Positions 52,982 through 62,316 of a stretch of 64,000 nt of DNA are shown here, piece by piece (position 1 is the stretch's first letter; each line of letters starts with the position of its first letter). The notes beneath the pieces were generated by a model. That model was not told the DNA's origin and did no database searches. It worked only from the letters and a program-made list of their open reading frames with translations. The position numbers and the translations under genes were made by a program. The DNA comes from Fischerella sp. PCC 9605 (lineage in GTDB: Bacteria; Cyanobacteriota; Cyanobacteriia; Cyanobacteriales; Nostocaceae). The stretch spans positions 986,518 to 1,050,517 of the forward strand of contig NZ_KI912148.1 of the NCBI RefSeq assembly GCF_000517105.1. The letters run 5' to 3'.

Positions 52982-53521
52982 TTAACTATCAGAAACAACA
53001 GCTTCTTTTTGCTCCTCTTTCTTGACATTTCGCCTTCTCCAAGGCTTGAGAACCGAAATAACAATGACGGCTAAAATACAGATATTCTGAACGATCGCAC
53101 CCACAAGCATTGCCTTGTAGTCAAACACATACAGTGGATTTTGCAATGCTTGTAACCTTTCTGCTTGGGAAATCGCAGTCATTGCATTTACCCACGGGCC
53201 TAACCAAATTGTTCCAAAGACAATAAGTGTTACTGTCGCTACCCACTTCACTATCACCCAGTAGTGTTTAAAAAATCCCCAAATTGTTAGCCAGCAGAGT
53301 AGTCCACCTGTTAATAAGGATAGGTTAGCAGCAGGGATAATCACAAAGTCATCTAGCAACTTCATAACTGAGTTGATGGCGTACAGTTGATCACCGTTGA
53401 TAGTATTGCGGTTACTCAGAGCGATCGCAATCATACATAAAGCAGTTCCAAACCAAATTCCTCCAAAGGCAACATGTAACGACAGCAACCAGTTTTTTTG
53501 CTTGACGCTCAGTTTCTTCAT
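52982..53521 (-). CDS. DUF2269-like small membrane protein
   Basis: A 179-residue membrane protein with four predicted helices (about residues 12-33, 58-82, 86-110 and 135-160). WLLSLHVAFGGIWFGTAL near the start recalls DUF2269-type predicted integral membrane proteins with a conserved His in the first helix. The tail is charged (KKEEQKEAVVSD). It lies 330 bp downstream of a MarR-family regulator on the same strand, which may control it, but a MITE-like repeat lies between. Function unknown. Confidence 0.7.
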   Translation of the reverse strand: MKKLSVKQKNWLLSLHVAFGGIWFGTALCMIAIALSNRNTINGDQLYAINSVMKLLDDFVIIPAANLSLLTGGLLCWLTIWGFFKHYWVIVKWVATVTLIVFGTIWLGPWVNAMTAISQAERLQALQNPLYVFDYKAMLVGAIVQNICILAVIVISVLKPWRRRNVKKEEQKEAVVSDS

Positions 53522-53566
53522 ACTGCTTTACCTGCAATTTTTTAGTAATGTCATTTTCCTAGCTTT

Positions 53567-53659
53567 GCTTAGTACAACATTGCGTAAGTTCGCGCACAAA
53601 GTTTTTGCAGCAAGACTGTGCGCCCTTGGTGCGTTTGTTTATGCAAAGCTGCACTTAGC
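53567..53659 (-). repeat. Short copy of the MITE-like repeat (about 92 bp)
   Basis: The plus strand runs CTTAGTACAACATTGCGTAAG to TTATGCAAAGCTGCACTTAGC. The reverse strand matches both ends of the element at 24001-24318 (GCAGCTTTGCATAAA... at one end, GCGAACTTACG-AATGTTGTACTTAG-type at the other), with a shorter interior. It lies between the DUF2269-like and MarR genes. Terminal inverted repeats are visible. Confidence 0.65.
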
Positions 53660-53849
53660 CACCTTATAATTAGCAAACTAATCAAATTTTACAACAGGTC
53701 AGACTCTTCGGCAACAGATGGACAAATTAAGGGAACTCCAAAAATAAATTATCCAACTCCTGCATCCCACACGGTTTCTTCTTCTTTGTCTTCCTTGTTC
53801 TTCAAGTCTTGCGAGCGATTGGATATTTTTTTATTTGGAAGTCCCTAAG

Positions 53850-54359
53850 TTATGGATCAAGCATCGCTGGAGTTCCAGCCTGTACCTTTGCTAGCAATTC
53901 AATTAGTGTCTTTTTCTCCACTTCAGTGAGATGAGCCATTAACCCTGTAGTGCGGCAAAAGTGGTCTGGTAACATTTGGGATAATAACTGTCGCCCCTTT
54001 TGAGTCAATTGCACGCTAAGCATCCGCCTATCATCTGGGTAAGGCTGGCGTTTAACTAGTCCATCTCGTTCTAGTCCATCAAGAAGTCCTGTAACAGTTG
54101 CTCTGGTAACACCCGCACGTTCTGCACATTGCGATGGTGTTAATCCTTTGTTATCCGCTTGAAACAACTGCATCAAGAGGGTAAATTTTCCCATTGACAA
54201 ACCATAACGAGCAAAATGAACATCTAAAGCTGTATAAACATCAATTGTTGTAGACAGAAAAGCTAAACATGTCTCTACAGAAGCGATATCCAATTCTGGA
54301 AAACGATGAGCAAGATTTTCTAGAGTTTGGCGATTAACAAAAGGACGTAATGTAACCAC
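53850..54359 (-). CDS. MarR family transcriptional regulator
   Basis: A 169-residue MarR-type winged-helix DNA-binding protein. The recognition helix region is TPSQCAERAGVTRATVTGLLDGL (seen as SQCAERAGVTRATVTGL, about residues 78-98), and the wing is PDDRRMLSVQLTQKG, with the family's conserved DxR (DDRR). The dimerisation helices lie on either side. MarR proteins usually repress transport or stress genes and respond to small aromatic ligands. The nearest candidate target is the small membrane gene 330 bp downstream; the gap of 54360-54900 to the sensor kinase may also hold operator sites, but none is obvious. Confidence 0.9.
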   Translation of the reverse strand: MVTLRPFVNRQTLENLAHRFPELDIASVETCLAFLSTTIDVYTALDVHFARYGLSMGKFTLLMQLFQADNKGLTPSQCAERAGVTRATVTGLLDGLERDGLVKRQPYPDDRRMLSVQLTQKGRQLLSQMLPDHFCRTTGLMAHLTEVEKKTLIELLAKVQAGTPAMLDP

Positions 54360-54543
54360 AGTCTTCGATAAATTTGATTAGCTAACTAACTATAAGGTAA
54401 CTTAAAAGTAATTTCGTCTATAAGCTCGACTTTATCCATTTTCCCAAACAGCGATCGCTTATTTAAGCTATAGGACTCATATTTGATTTTTGAAATATAC
54501 GTAGGCAAAAAGGGGTGTGGATTTTCCTCCCCCTTTATTGCCG

Positions 54544-54608
54544 TTGCGTTATGCCTCTGGCTAACGCACCATCCAAAGGCTTTGGTGCGTTACGCGATCG
54601 CGTAACAC
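54544..54608. repeat. GGTGCGTTACG-type palindromic repeat
   Basis: TGGCTAACGCACC, then GGTGCGTTACGCGATCGCGTAACAC. GTTACGCGATCGCGTAAC is a perfect 18-bp palindrome containing a HIP1 core. It lies in the 540-bp divergent gap between the MarR and histidine kinase genes, which otherwise shows nothing clear. Confidence 0.7.
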
Positions 54609-54902
54609 TTAGATTTTTTCATAAATCAAATCGGATTCCTATATTTCCGTTTCAGATACCGCAAACAGCACAAAGGTGGCTTTAGAAACCTAGCTTGTGA
54701 GTCATCGACAGTGAATTTACAGTTATCTAAGTATTTACACGATTGACATTAGTGTTTTTATTAACAATAAATATTTTATATCTAAATATTCTATCAAGGA
54801 TTAACGCAAGCCAATGTTACATTTACTGCACAAAAATCTAAAGATAATAGTTAAATATGCTACTATCCATCAAATTTTTCATCAAGGCTATTGCAATTAT
54901 CT

Positions 54903-57900
54903 ATGCACGCCTTAACTCAGGTTGTTCATCTTCCATCGTTAGATTCAGCAATTGACTTTTCTCCTCTGACCGTTACACCAGACACGTCATTACTAGATGT
55001 AGTAACGCTAATGAGTCGGCAGCAAGCAAGTTGCGTTTTGGTAGTGGAGAATCTAACAACCGATGGCTTGCAGGTAGTGGGGTGGTTCACGCAGCAAGAT
55101 GCGATCGCGCTGCTCTCCTGTGGCTTTGACTTCAGAACAGCTAAGGTTTCACAAGTAATGGTTACACCAGTAATTACCCTGAACTATTTTGAGGTTAAAA
55201 GCATTACATTTATATTATTGACTTTACGACAGTATAAGTTGCCTATGCTACCAATTGTTGCTGAGCGAGGTCAACTAATTGGAATAGTTACATTAGACAC
55301 TATTTATCAAGCACTACAAATTCTGCCTTGCTCTTCCGTTGAAGGAGAGGCTGTTGGTGTAGCGGTTCTCAAAGATAAGCAACAACCTAAATTGTCGTCG
55401 AACGTGAACTGCTGTAAATTAGGTAAATTTCAAATGGAAGCAGACACGGAAGAACGACTGCGTTTGTTAGAGTCAGCGGTTGTCAATGCTAACGATGCCA
55501 TTGTCATCGTAGCAGCTGATGCGCTGGATGAACCATTGGGTCCGCAAATAATCTATGTCAACGAAGCCTTTACCCGGATGAGTGGTTGGTCTGCAACTGA
55601 AGTTATAGGCAAAACTCCGCGAATTCTCCAGGGTGAGTTAACAGATCGCGTCCAGCTAGATCGAATTCGCGCCGCGCTTCAAAATGGTTTGCCAATCAGA
55701 GCGGAGTTAATTAATTACCACAAAAATGGTTCTACATACTGGGTTGAGGTAAACATCGTCCCAATTGCAGATCGAAAGGGTAAAATTACTCATTTTGTTT
55801 CAGTACAACGGGATATTACTAAACGCAAACTTACAGAAGAAGCACTACGCGCCAGCGAAGCCCTATTACGTGAAGTCACAGAAAACATTCGCCAAGTTTT
55901 GTTTGTGCGAGATATCAAGCAAAACAAAATAGTGTACGTCACTCCAGCTTATGAAGACATTTGGGGACGTAGCTGCTCAAATCTCTACGAAAATTCCCTC
56001 GACTTTTTAGAGGCTATCCATCCACTCGATCGCGATCGCGTCATTGCAGGGATGAAATCTCAAGCTGCGGGGAAAAATTACAACGAAGAATATCGAATTG
56101 TGCGCCCTGATGGAGAGGTTCGCTGGATTTATACACGAGCTTTTCCTCTGCAAAATGAATTGGGAGAAGTTTACCGTGTTGTTGGTATTTCTGAAGATAT
56201 TAGCGAACTCAAGCAAGCACAAGCAGATCTAAAGCAGGCAAATGCAGAGTTGGAAAAACGAGTGGAGGAGCGAACGCTAGCTTTACAGCAAATCAATCGT
56301 CAACTCAGACATGAAATTAGCGATCGCAAACAAGCAGAAGCTGCATTACGGCAAACTCAACAACAGCTACAGGCAATTTTAGATAACTGTCCAGCGATTG
56401 TTTACGTGGTAGATACTCAAAACAGATTCCTGCTGATTAACCGCCAGTATGAAAAGGTATTTCACTGTACCAAACAGCAGGTTACAGGCAAAAGTATATA
56501 CAACTTTTTTTGCAGTGAATTTGCTGATATATTTGCAGTTAATAATCAAAATGTCCTCACTAGTGGCAAACCCGTAGAAGCTGAAGAAATTGCTCCCCAG
56601 GAGGATGGATTACACACTTATTTTTCTGTCAAGTTTGCTTTAAAAGATGCAAATGGTGTGCCTTATGCAATTTGTGGCATTTCTACAGACATTACCGATC
56701 GCAAACACGCCAACGAGTCTCTTGTGCGTTTTCGCACAGCTATAGAAAGTAGCAGCGATGCTATTGGTATGGCTGAAATCGGTGGTGAGGGAATTTACGT
56801 TAACCCAGCGTTTGTCGAATTGTTTGAGTACACTTTGGCAGAATTGCAGGCTGCTGGGGGAGCGCCAGTTCTTTACATTAATAAAGCAGAGTGTAAACAA
56901 ATCTTTGCAACTGTCGAGAACGGTCAGTCTTGGCGTGGTGAAGTGAAGATGCAAACCAAGAGAGGTCGGATCTTAGACATTGACCTCCGTGCTGACGCCA
57001 TTAAAGATGCCACAGGTAAAATTATTGGAACTGTCGGTATTCATACTGATATTACTGAGCGTAAGCGAGTAGAAGAAAGACTGCGTTTACGCGATCGCGC
57101 GATCGCTGCTAGCAGTAATGGCGTAGTTATTTCGGATGCCAGACTGCCAAATTTGCCAATTATCTATGCTAATCCTGCTTTTGAATACATAACTGGTTAT
57201 TCCCTAGAAGAAGTTATTGGTAGAAACTGCCGTTTTCTTCAAGGTGCTGATACCAATCAGCCGGAGATCAAAGAACTTAGCATTGCCATCCGGCAAGCAC
57301 GAAATTGTACCGTGATATTACGCAACTATCGTAAAGATGGTAGCTTGTTTTGGAACGAATTAAGTGTTTCTCCTGTGTTTGACACCGACGGTAATTGCAC
57401 CCACTACGTCGGCATTCAGAATGATATCACCGAGCGCATGCAGGCAGAGATGGCGTTGTTAGTCTCGCAACAGCGACTGCAATATTTACTCTCTGCGACT
57501 CCAGCTGTTATTTATACCTGCAAACCTCATGGAGATTACGGTGCTACCTTCATTAGTGACAATATCACTGTCATGATGGGTTATGAATCTCAGGAATTTG
57601 TCGAAGATTCAGCTTTTTGGATGAACCACATCCACCCAGAAGACTTATCGTGTGTATTTGCTGATGTGTCAACAGTATTTGAGCAAGGAGAATACAGTTG
57701 CGAATACCGCTTTTTGCATAAGGATGGTACTTATCGCTGGGTATACGATCAAGCCCAACTAGTGCGTGATGATGCTGGTAATCCAGTGGAAATTGTCGGT
57801 TATTGGGCAGATATTACAAAACGCAGACAATTGGAAGAAGAATTGAGAACAGCACTAGAGAAAGAAAAAGAACTCAACGAACTCAAATCTCGCTTTATAA

Positions 57901-58559
57901 CCATGACTTCCCATGAATTTCGCACACCATTGAGTACCATCCTTTCTTCTTCAGAATTGCTGGAACACTACCGCCACAAATGGACAGAAGAAAAACAACT
58001 CTCGCACGTACATCGTATTCAAGTTGCTGTTAAACACATGACTAATATGTTGAATGATGTGTTGGTGATTGGCAAGGCAGAAGTGGGAAAACTAGATTTT
58101 AAGCCAGCACCTCTGGATTTAGTTGAATACTGCCGTTACTTGGTAGAAGAATTACAATTTGATATCAACACTCAACATGCGATCGCTTTTAACTGTGAAT
58201 ATGAATCGATACCCTGCTGCATGGATGAAAAATTGCTCGGACATATTCTCAGAAATTTACTCTCGAATGCGATTAAATATTCCCCCAATGGTAATACTGT
58301 CAAATTTAGTCTGACTTGTCGAGAACAGCGAGCCATACTTGAAATACAAGATCAAGGAATTGGTATTCCGCAAGAAGACTTACCGCATTTATTTGAATCA
58401 TTCCATCGCGCTACCAATGTTGGCAATATCCAAGGTACAGGTTTAGGACTGACTATTGTGAAAAAGTGTGCAGATTTACATCAAGGTGAAATTTTTGTAA
58501 CTAGTGAAGTGGGAATAGGAACGAAGTTTACTGTGGCTTTGCCATTAAAAAACGGTTAG
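54903..58559 (+). CDS. CBS/multi-PAS sensor histidine kinase
   Basis: A 1218-residue soluble hybrid-style sensor kinase. Two CBS repeats (about residues 20-75 and 88-145) are followed by six PAS/PAC units (about 186-975); at least two of them have GxNCRFLQG-like flavin-type loops (GRNCRFLQG; GKTPRILQG lacks the Cys). A coiled coil lies after the second PAS unit. The kinase has the phospho-acceptor His1004 in SHEFRTPLST, an N box in NLLSNAIKYS, G1 DQGIGIP and G2 GTGLGLTIV. The GRNCRFLQG motif is that of LOV domains, so blue-light sensing is possible. ATG 54903 follows a TTG four codons earlier. A receiver-EAL gene lies 130 bp downstream, the likely partner. Confidence 0.88.
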   Translation: MHALTQVVHLPSLDSAIDFSPLTVTPDTSLLDVVTLMSRQQASCVLVVENLTTDGLQVVGWFTQQDAIALLSCGFDFRTAKVSQVMVTPVITLNYFEVKSITFILLTLRQYKLPMLPIVAERGQLIGIVTLDTIYQALQILPCSSVEGEAVGVAVLKDKQQPKLSSNVNCCKLGKFQMEADTEERLRLLESAVVNANDAIVIVAADALDEPLGPQIIYVNEAFTRMSGWSATEVIGKTPRILQGELTDRVQLDRIRAALQNGLPIRAELINYHKNGSTYWVEVNIVPIADRKGKITHFVSVQRDITKRKLTEEALRASEALLREVTENIRQVLFVRDIKQNKIVYVTPAYEDIWGRSCSNLYENSLDFLEAIHPLDRDRVIAGMKSQAAGKNYNEEYRIVRPDGEVRWIYTRAFPLQNELGEVYRVVGISEDISELKQAQADLKQANAELEKRVEERTLALQQINRQLRHEISDRKQAEAALRQTQQQLQAILDNCPAIVYVVDTQNRFLLINRQYEKVFHCTKQQVTGKSIYNFFCSEFADIFAVNNQNVLTSGKPVEAEEIAPQEDGLHTYFSVKFALKDANGVPYAICGISTDITDRKHANESLVRFRTAIESSSDAIGMAEIGGEGIYVNPAFVELFEYTLAELQAAGGAPVLYINKAECKQIFATVENGQSWRGEVKMQTKRGRILDIDLRADAIKDATGKIIGTVGIHTDITERKRVEERLRLRDRAIAASSNGVVISDARLPNLPIIYANPAFEYITGYSLEEVIGRNCRFLQGADTNQPEIKELSIAIRQARNCTVILRNYRKDGSLFWNELSVSPVFDTDGNCTHYVGIQNDITERMQAEMALLVSQQRLQYLLSATPAVIYTCKPHGDYGATFISDNITVMMGYESQEFVEDSAFWMNHIHPEDLSCVFADVSTVFEQGEYSCEYRFLHKDGTYRWVYDQAQLVRDDAGNPVEIVGYWADITKRRQLEEELRTALEKEKELNELKSRFITMTSHEFRTPLSTILSSSELLEHYRHKWTEEKQLSHVHRIQVAVKHMTNMLNDVLVIGKAEVGKLDFKPAPLDLVEYCRYLVEELQFDINTQHAIAFNCEYESIPCCMDEKLLGHILRNLLSNAIKYSPNGNTVKFSLTCREQRAILEIQDQGIGIPQEDLPHLFESFHRATNVGNIQGTGLGLTIVKKCADLHQGEIFVTSEVGIGTKFTVALPLKNG

Positions 58560-58676
58560 TGGATAGTGGTTAGTGGTAAACAAACAACCACCAACTACTA
58601 ACTACCAACCAATGTACAGACGTGCCATGGCACGTCTCTACAACTAATAACTACTAACTACTAACTAGTAACTAAA
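58558..58676. repeat. Heptad repeats with a 30-bp palindrome
   Basis: TAGTGGATAGTGGTTAGTGG heptads, then the palindrome TGTACAGACGTGCCA/TGGCACGTCTCTACA at 58613-58642 (one mismatch to the copy at 34673-34702), then more CTAACTACTAACT units. It fills the gap before the receiver-EAL gene. Confidence 0.85.
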
Positions 58677-58691
58677 ACAAATGAGGATATT

Positions 58692-59903
58692 ATGACCAAA
58701 ATATTAGTAATCGAAGACGAAAAATCAGTACGTGAAAATCTTGTGGAATTGTTGGAAGCTGAGGATTTTGAAACTATTTGTGCTGCCAATGGACAAGTAG
58801 GTTTACATTTAGCTCTAACTGAAGCTCCTGACTTAATTTTATGCGATTTGATGATGCCAGAACTGGATGGTTATGGTGTGCTAACAACATTACGCCAAGA
58901 ACTTCTAACAGCAACTATCCCATTTATTTTTCTAACAGCTAAAGCAACTAAATCTGACTTTCGTCAAGGCATGGATCTAGGCGCTGATGACTATATTACA
59001 AAGCCATTTACTCGTGCTGAATTATTAAGTGCGATTGATAGCCGCCTACAAAAACGATTTACTTTGAAACAGTATTTTTCCGATAGTCTGCAACCGAAAG
59101 CTTTTAGCTCAGAAATGCTGGTTGTAAAAAGTATTTTACACGAGGCTATTGAACAGGGGCATTTTCGACAATTTTATGTTGAATATCAGCCACAAGTAGA
59201 TATTGCATCTGGTCAAATCATTGCTGCGGAAGCCTTATTACGTTGGCAAAGCCCTGAATTGGGAATGGTTGCTGCTTCAGAATTAATTCCGTTGGCAGAA
59301 TCTACAGGTTTAATTATCCCTATTGGTGAATGGGTATTACAAAGTGTCTGTCAACAAAATAAAATCTGGCAAGATGCAGGTTATTCTCCATTGCGTATTG
59401 CTGTTAATTTGTCAGCACGTGAATTCACTCAGCCAGATTTGAGTCAAAAAATAGTGAAATTTTTAGCAGCCAATAATTTAGAACCGGATTACCTAGAATT
59501 AGAGCTGACTGAAAGCTTAATTATGCAAGATGTAAATACTGCGATCGCCACAATGAATGAATTGCGCTCACTCGGTGTAAAAATTGCCATTGATGATTTT
59601 GGTACAGGATATTCTTCTTTGATGTACCTGAAAAAGTTGCCTATTAATAAGTTGAAAATTGACCGCTACTTTATTCACAATGTTGTCAACGACTCCCAAA
59701 AAGCAGCTATTACAACAGCATTAATTCAAATGGGTCACAATCTCAATCTCCAGGTAATTGCTGAAGGCGTAGAAACAGAAGCAGAACTTGATTTTTTACG
59801 TCAATATCAATGTGATGCCATGCAAGGATTTCTCTTCAGCCGTCCTTTACCTGTAATAGAATTTCAAAAGTTTTTGTTACTTGAAAAACTCGGGAATTTA
59901 TAA
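58692..59903 (+). CDS. Response regulator with EAL c-di-GMP phosphodiesterase domain
   Basis: A 403-residue protein: CheY-like receiver (about residues 1-120) with phospho-acceptor Asp52 (LILCDLMMPE), Lys104 in TKPF, and an EAL domain (about 145-400). All main catalytic elements are present: EALLRW (180-185), Asn239 in VNLSAREF, ELTES, the DDFGTGYSSL loop (301-310), Lys323 in KIDRYF and EGVETEAEL. It is thus expected to hydrolyse c-di-GMP when its receiver is phosphorylated, probably by the multi-PAS kinase upstream. It ends only 30 bp before the NACHT gene. Confidence 0.92.
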   Translation: MTKILVIEDEKSVRENLVELLEAEDFETICAANGQVGLHLALTEAPDLILCDLMMPELDGYGVLTTLRQELLTATIPFIFLTAKATKSDFRQGMDLGADDYITKPFTRAELLSAIDSRLQKRFTLKQYFSDSLQPKAFSSEMLVVKSILHEAIEQGHFRQFYVEYQPQVDIASGQIIAAEALLRWQSPELGMVAASELIPLAESTGLIIPIGEWVLQSVCQQNKIWQDAGYSPLRIAVNLSAREFTQPDLSQKIVKFLAANNLEPDYLELELTESLIMQDVNTAIATMNELRSLGVKIAIDDFGTGYSSLMYLKKLPINKLKIDRYFIHNVVNDSQKAAITTALIQMGHNLNLQVIAEGVETEAELDFLRQYQCDAMQGFLFSRPLPVIEFQKFLLLEKLGNL

Positions 59904-59933
59904 AATTATCCCAGCAAGCATAATATTAAAGTT

Positions 59934-62243
59934 ATGGCAAAGCGATCGCTCCAAGCGTCAGCCCAAGGTATTAGAAAAGCCAAACAGGCTTTTAGGCGTA
60001 AAAACTGGACACAAGAATATCTAGCTGGTGAAGTAGGTTTAGAAACTCGTCAGCCTATTTGGAAGTTTTTTACTGGTAAACCTGTTGACCGCCAAGTCTT
60101 TCAGGAGATTTGCTTTGTCTTAGAATTAAACCCAGAAGAAATTGCTGAACAGCCTACTATTGAGGATGAATCAATTCCTTTTGAGATAATACCGGAAAAT
60201 ACTTCAGATATTGATGTCTTAGTACAAAAGGCGCGTTTGGCTCACCAAGAGAAAATTCAGGCTCAGTGTGGCACTTTGCACCTTTTAGATATTGCTAGAC
60301 CCATCGAGTTAGATGACCTTTATGTAGAAGTCAATGTTTTTGAGGAAATCACTAGTCAAAGATGGCTAGAAATTGCCGATTTACAAAAGTTAGACTCGAA
60401 TGATTTTGACCGTTTTAGCTTAGGTAACATCAATCAACAATGGATTACCGGTTTAGAGGCAGTTTTAAAATATTCTAAGCTAATGGTGCTGGGTAAAACA
60501 GGTTCTGGTAGAACTACTTTTTTGCAATCAATTGCAATTTATTGTAATCAAGGTAAATTTCAGCCAGATTGCTTACCCATTTTTATCAGCTTGAAACACT
60601 TTGCCGAAAATACTAGTGAAGATTATCAAATTAACTTATCAAAATATCTTTATCAAGAGTTTAGTGACTGTGGTATTACTGAAGCAGATATATCTACAAT
60701 ATTTTCTCATGGTAAAGCAATAATTTTGTTGGATGGTTTAGATGAATTAACAGATGAAGATAGCGATAAAGTTATCAGAGAAATTCGCAATTTTAACGAA
60801 AAATATTATAAAAATATAATAATTATTACTTGTCGCATTGCTGTCCATCAATATAAGTTTAAAGGATTTACTGAAGTTGAAATCGCCGATTTTAGTAAAT
60901 CACAAATCGCAGCTTTTGCAGATAAGTGGTTTGTGGCTGTAGCTAAAAACTCTCTCTGGGAAGGAAAAGCAAAAGCTTCTGAGTTTATGCAGAAGTTAGA
61001 ATTGCCAGAAAATCAGCAAATTCTTGAGTTAGCAACCACACCGATTTTGCTAAATCTCACTTGCTTAGTATTTCAGTTTTTAGGAGATTTCCCTACCTTA
61101 CGTTCAGAACTCTACAAACAAGCATTGGAACTATTATTAGTGCGTTGGGATGAAGCCAGAGGCATTAAACGAGATGAAGTTTATCGCAATTTGTCATTGA
61201 TACATAAAATTAAGTTACTTTGTCGTGTCGCGACAACTACCTTTACTCAAGGAGATTACTTTTTTCCAGAGACTAAAATACAGCAACTCATTGCTGACTA
61301 TCTACGCCAGCTTCCCCATCCACCAACGGATTTAGAAGCATTGCAACTCGATAGTAAAGCTGTGCTAAAAGCTATTGAAGCGCAACATGGATTATTACTT
61401 GAACAAGCACGGGGAATTTATTCTTTTTCTCATTTGACTTTTCAAGAGTATTTGACCGCGAGAGAAATTGTTGCTAGTGCCAATTCCCAAGCGCTGCAAG
61501 AATTTGTCACCCATGTGGGGAAAAAACGTTGGCGAGAAGTCTTTTTACTTGCTGCGGGAATGATGCAACCAGCAGATGATTTATTGTTGTTAATGAAGCA
61601 ACAAATAGATATCTTAGGAATATCAAATCAAAAATTACAAAATTTTCTCGTTTGGTTAGGGGAAAAATCTTCTACAGTCAATGGATCTTATTACCCCGCT
61701 AGCGTGCGTGCCTTTTACTTTACCCTTGCTCTCCCTCCGGATCATCCTCTAGCTTATAACCAAAATTTGGCTTTATCTTTGGATCGTCGCCTAGCTGGAA
61801 AACTTGCTGTTGATTTAGCCTTAGACTTGGCTTTAATACATGCCCTTGCTGTTAGTCTGAAGATAACTGGTGATATTTTCTGTCAACGCTTGTCTGCGAT
61901 CGCTCTTGCCCTTGACTTGCAACATTTACTACAGGATCGTCCTGCTTTAGAACAATCTCTGCAACAGCTACACGCCGAACTTCCATCTCCACAGGAAAGT
62001 AGAATAACTCTCAAGGCATGGTGGCAAGCGAATAGAGAAACTTGGACTGGTAAGTTGCGAAATCTCATTGTTAGCGATCGCCAAATTGGTCACGATTGGC
62101 AGTTCGATGAAAGCGAGTTGCAAATATTACAGCAGTATTGGAATGCTAACAAGTTGCTGCTAGATTGCCTCAATAATGCTGGGAATGTCACTTTCACTAC
62201 GATTAGATCAATAGAGAAAAATTTGTTTTTAGTCAATAGTTAG
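59934..62243 (+). CDS. NACHT family P-loop ATPase with N-terminal HTH-like domain
   Basis: A 769-residue STAND-type NACHT protein. The first 75 residues (KAKQAFRRKNWTQEYLAGEVG and RQPIWKFFTGKPVDR) form a helical, HTH-like domain common to many cyanobacterial NACHT proteins. The P-loop VLGKTGSGRTTFL (about residues 185-197) has Arg193 in place of the canonical Lys. Walker B is IILLDGLDEL (263-272), with the acidic DLDE-type end typical of NACHT, and ITCRIA may be the sensor/Arg region. The C-terminal helical part has EYLTAREIV and DLALDLALIHALAV-type repeats. Bacterial NACHT proteins include anti-phage defence factors (bNACHT). Placement 30 bp behind a receiver-EAL gene suggests cotranscription. 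Confidence 0.88.
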   Translation: MAKRSLQASAQGIRKAKQAFRRKNWTQEYLAGEVGLETRQPIWKFFTGKPVDRQVFQEICFVLELNPEEIAEQPTIEDESIPFEIIPENTSDIDVLVQKARLAHQEKIQAQCGTLHLLDIARPIELDDLYVEVNVFEEITSQRWLEIADLQKLDSNDFDRFSLGNINQQWITGLEAVLKYSKLMVLGKTGSGRTTFLQSIAIYCNQGKFQPDCLPIFISLKHFAENTSEDYQINLSKYLYQEFSDCGITEADISTIFSHGKAIILLDGLDELTDEDSDKVIREIRNFNEKYYKNIIIITCRIAVHQYKFKGFTEVEIADFSKSQIAAFADKWFVAVAKNSLWEGKAKASEFMQKLELPENQQILELATTPILLNLTCLVFQFLGDFPTLRSELYKQALELLLVRWDEARGIKRDEVYRNLSLIHKIKLLCRVATTTFTQGDYFFPETKIQQLIADYLRQLPHPPTDLEALQLDSKAVLKAIEAQHGLLLEQARGIYSFSHLTFQEYLTAREIVASANSQALQEFVTHVGKKRWREVFLLAAGMMQPADDLLLLMKQQIDILGISNQKLQNFLVWLGEKSSTVNGSYYPASVRAFYFTLALPPDHPLAYNQNLALSLDRRLAGKLAVDLALDLALIHALAVSLKITGDIFCQRLSAIALALDLQHLLQDRPALEQSLQQLHAELPSPQESRITLKAWWQANRETWTGKLRNLIVSDRQIGHDWQFDESELQILQQYWNANKLLLDCLNNAGNVTFTTIRSIEKNLFLVNS

Positions 62244-62316
62244 TTTGACCGTCAATGAGAAATTGAAGCGGGTCGGTTTATCGATACAGTAATGATGCTG
62301 AACGAGAGGCAAAATA

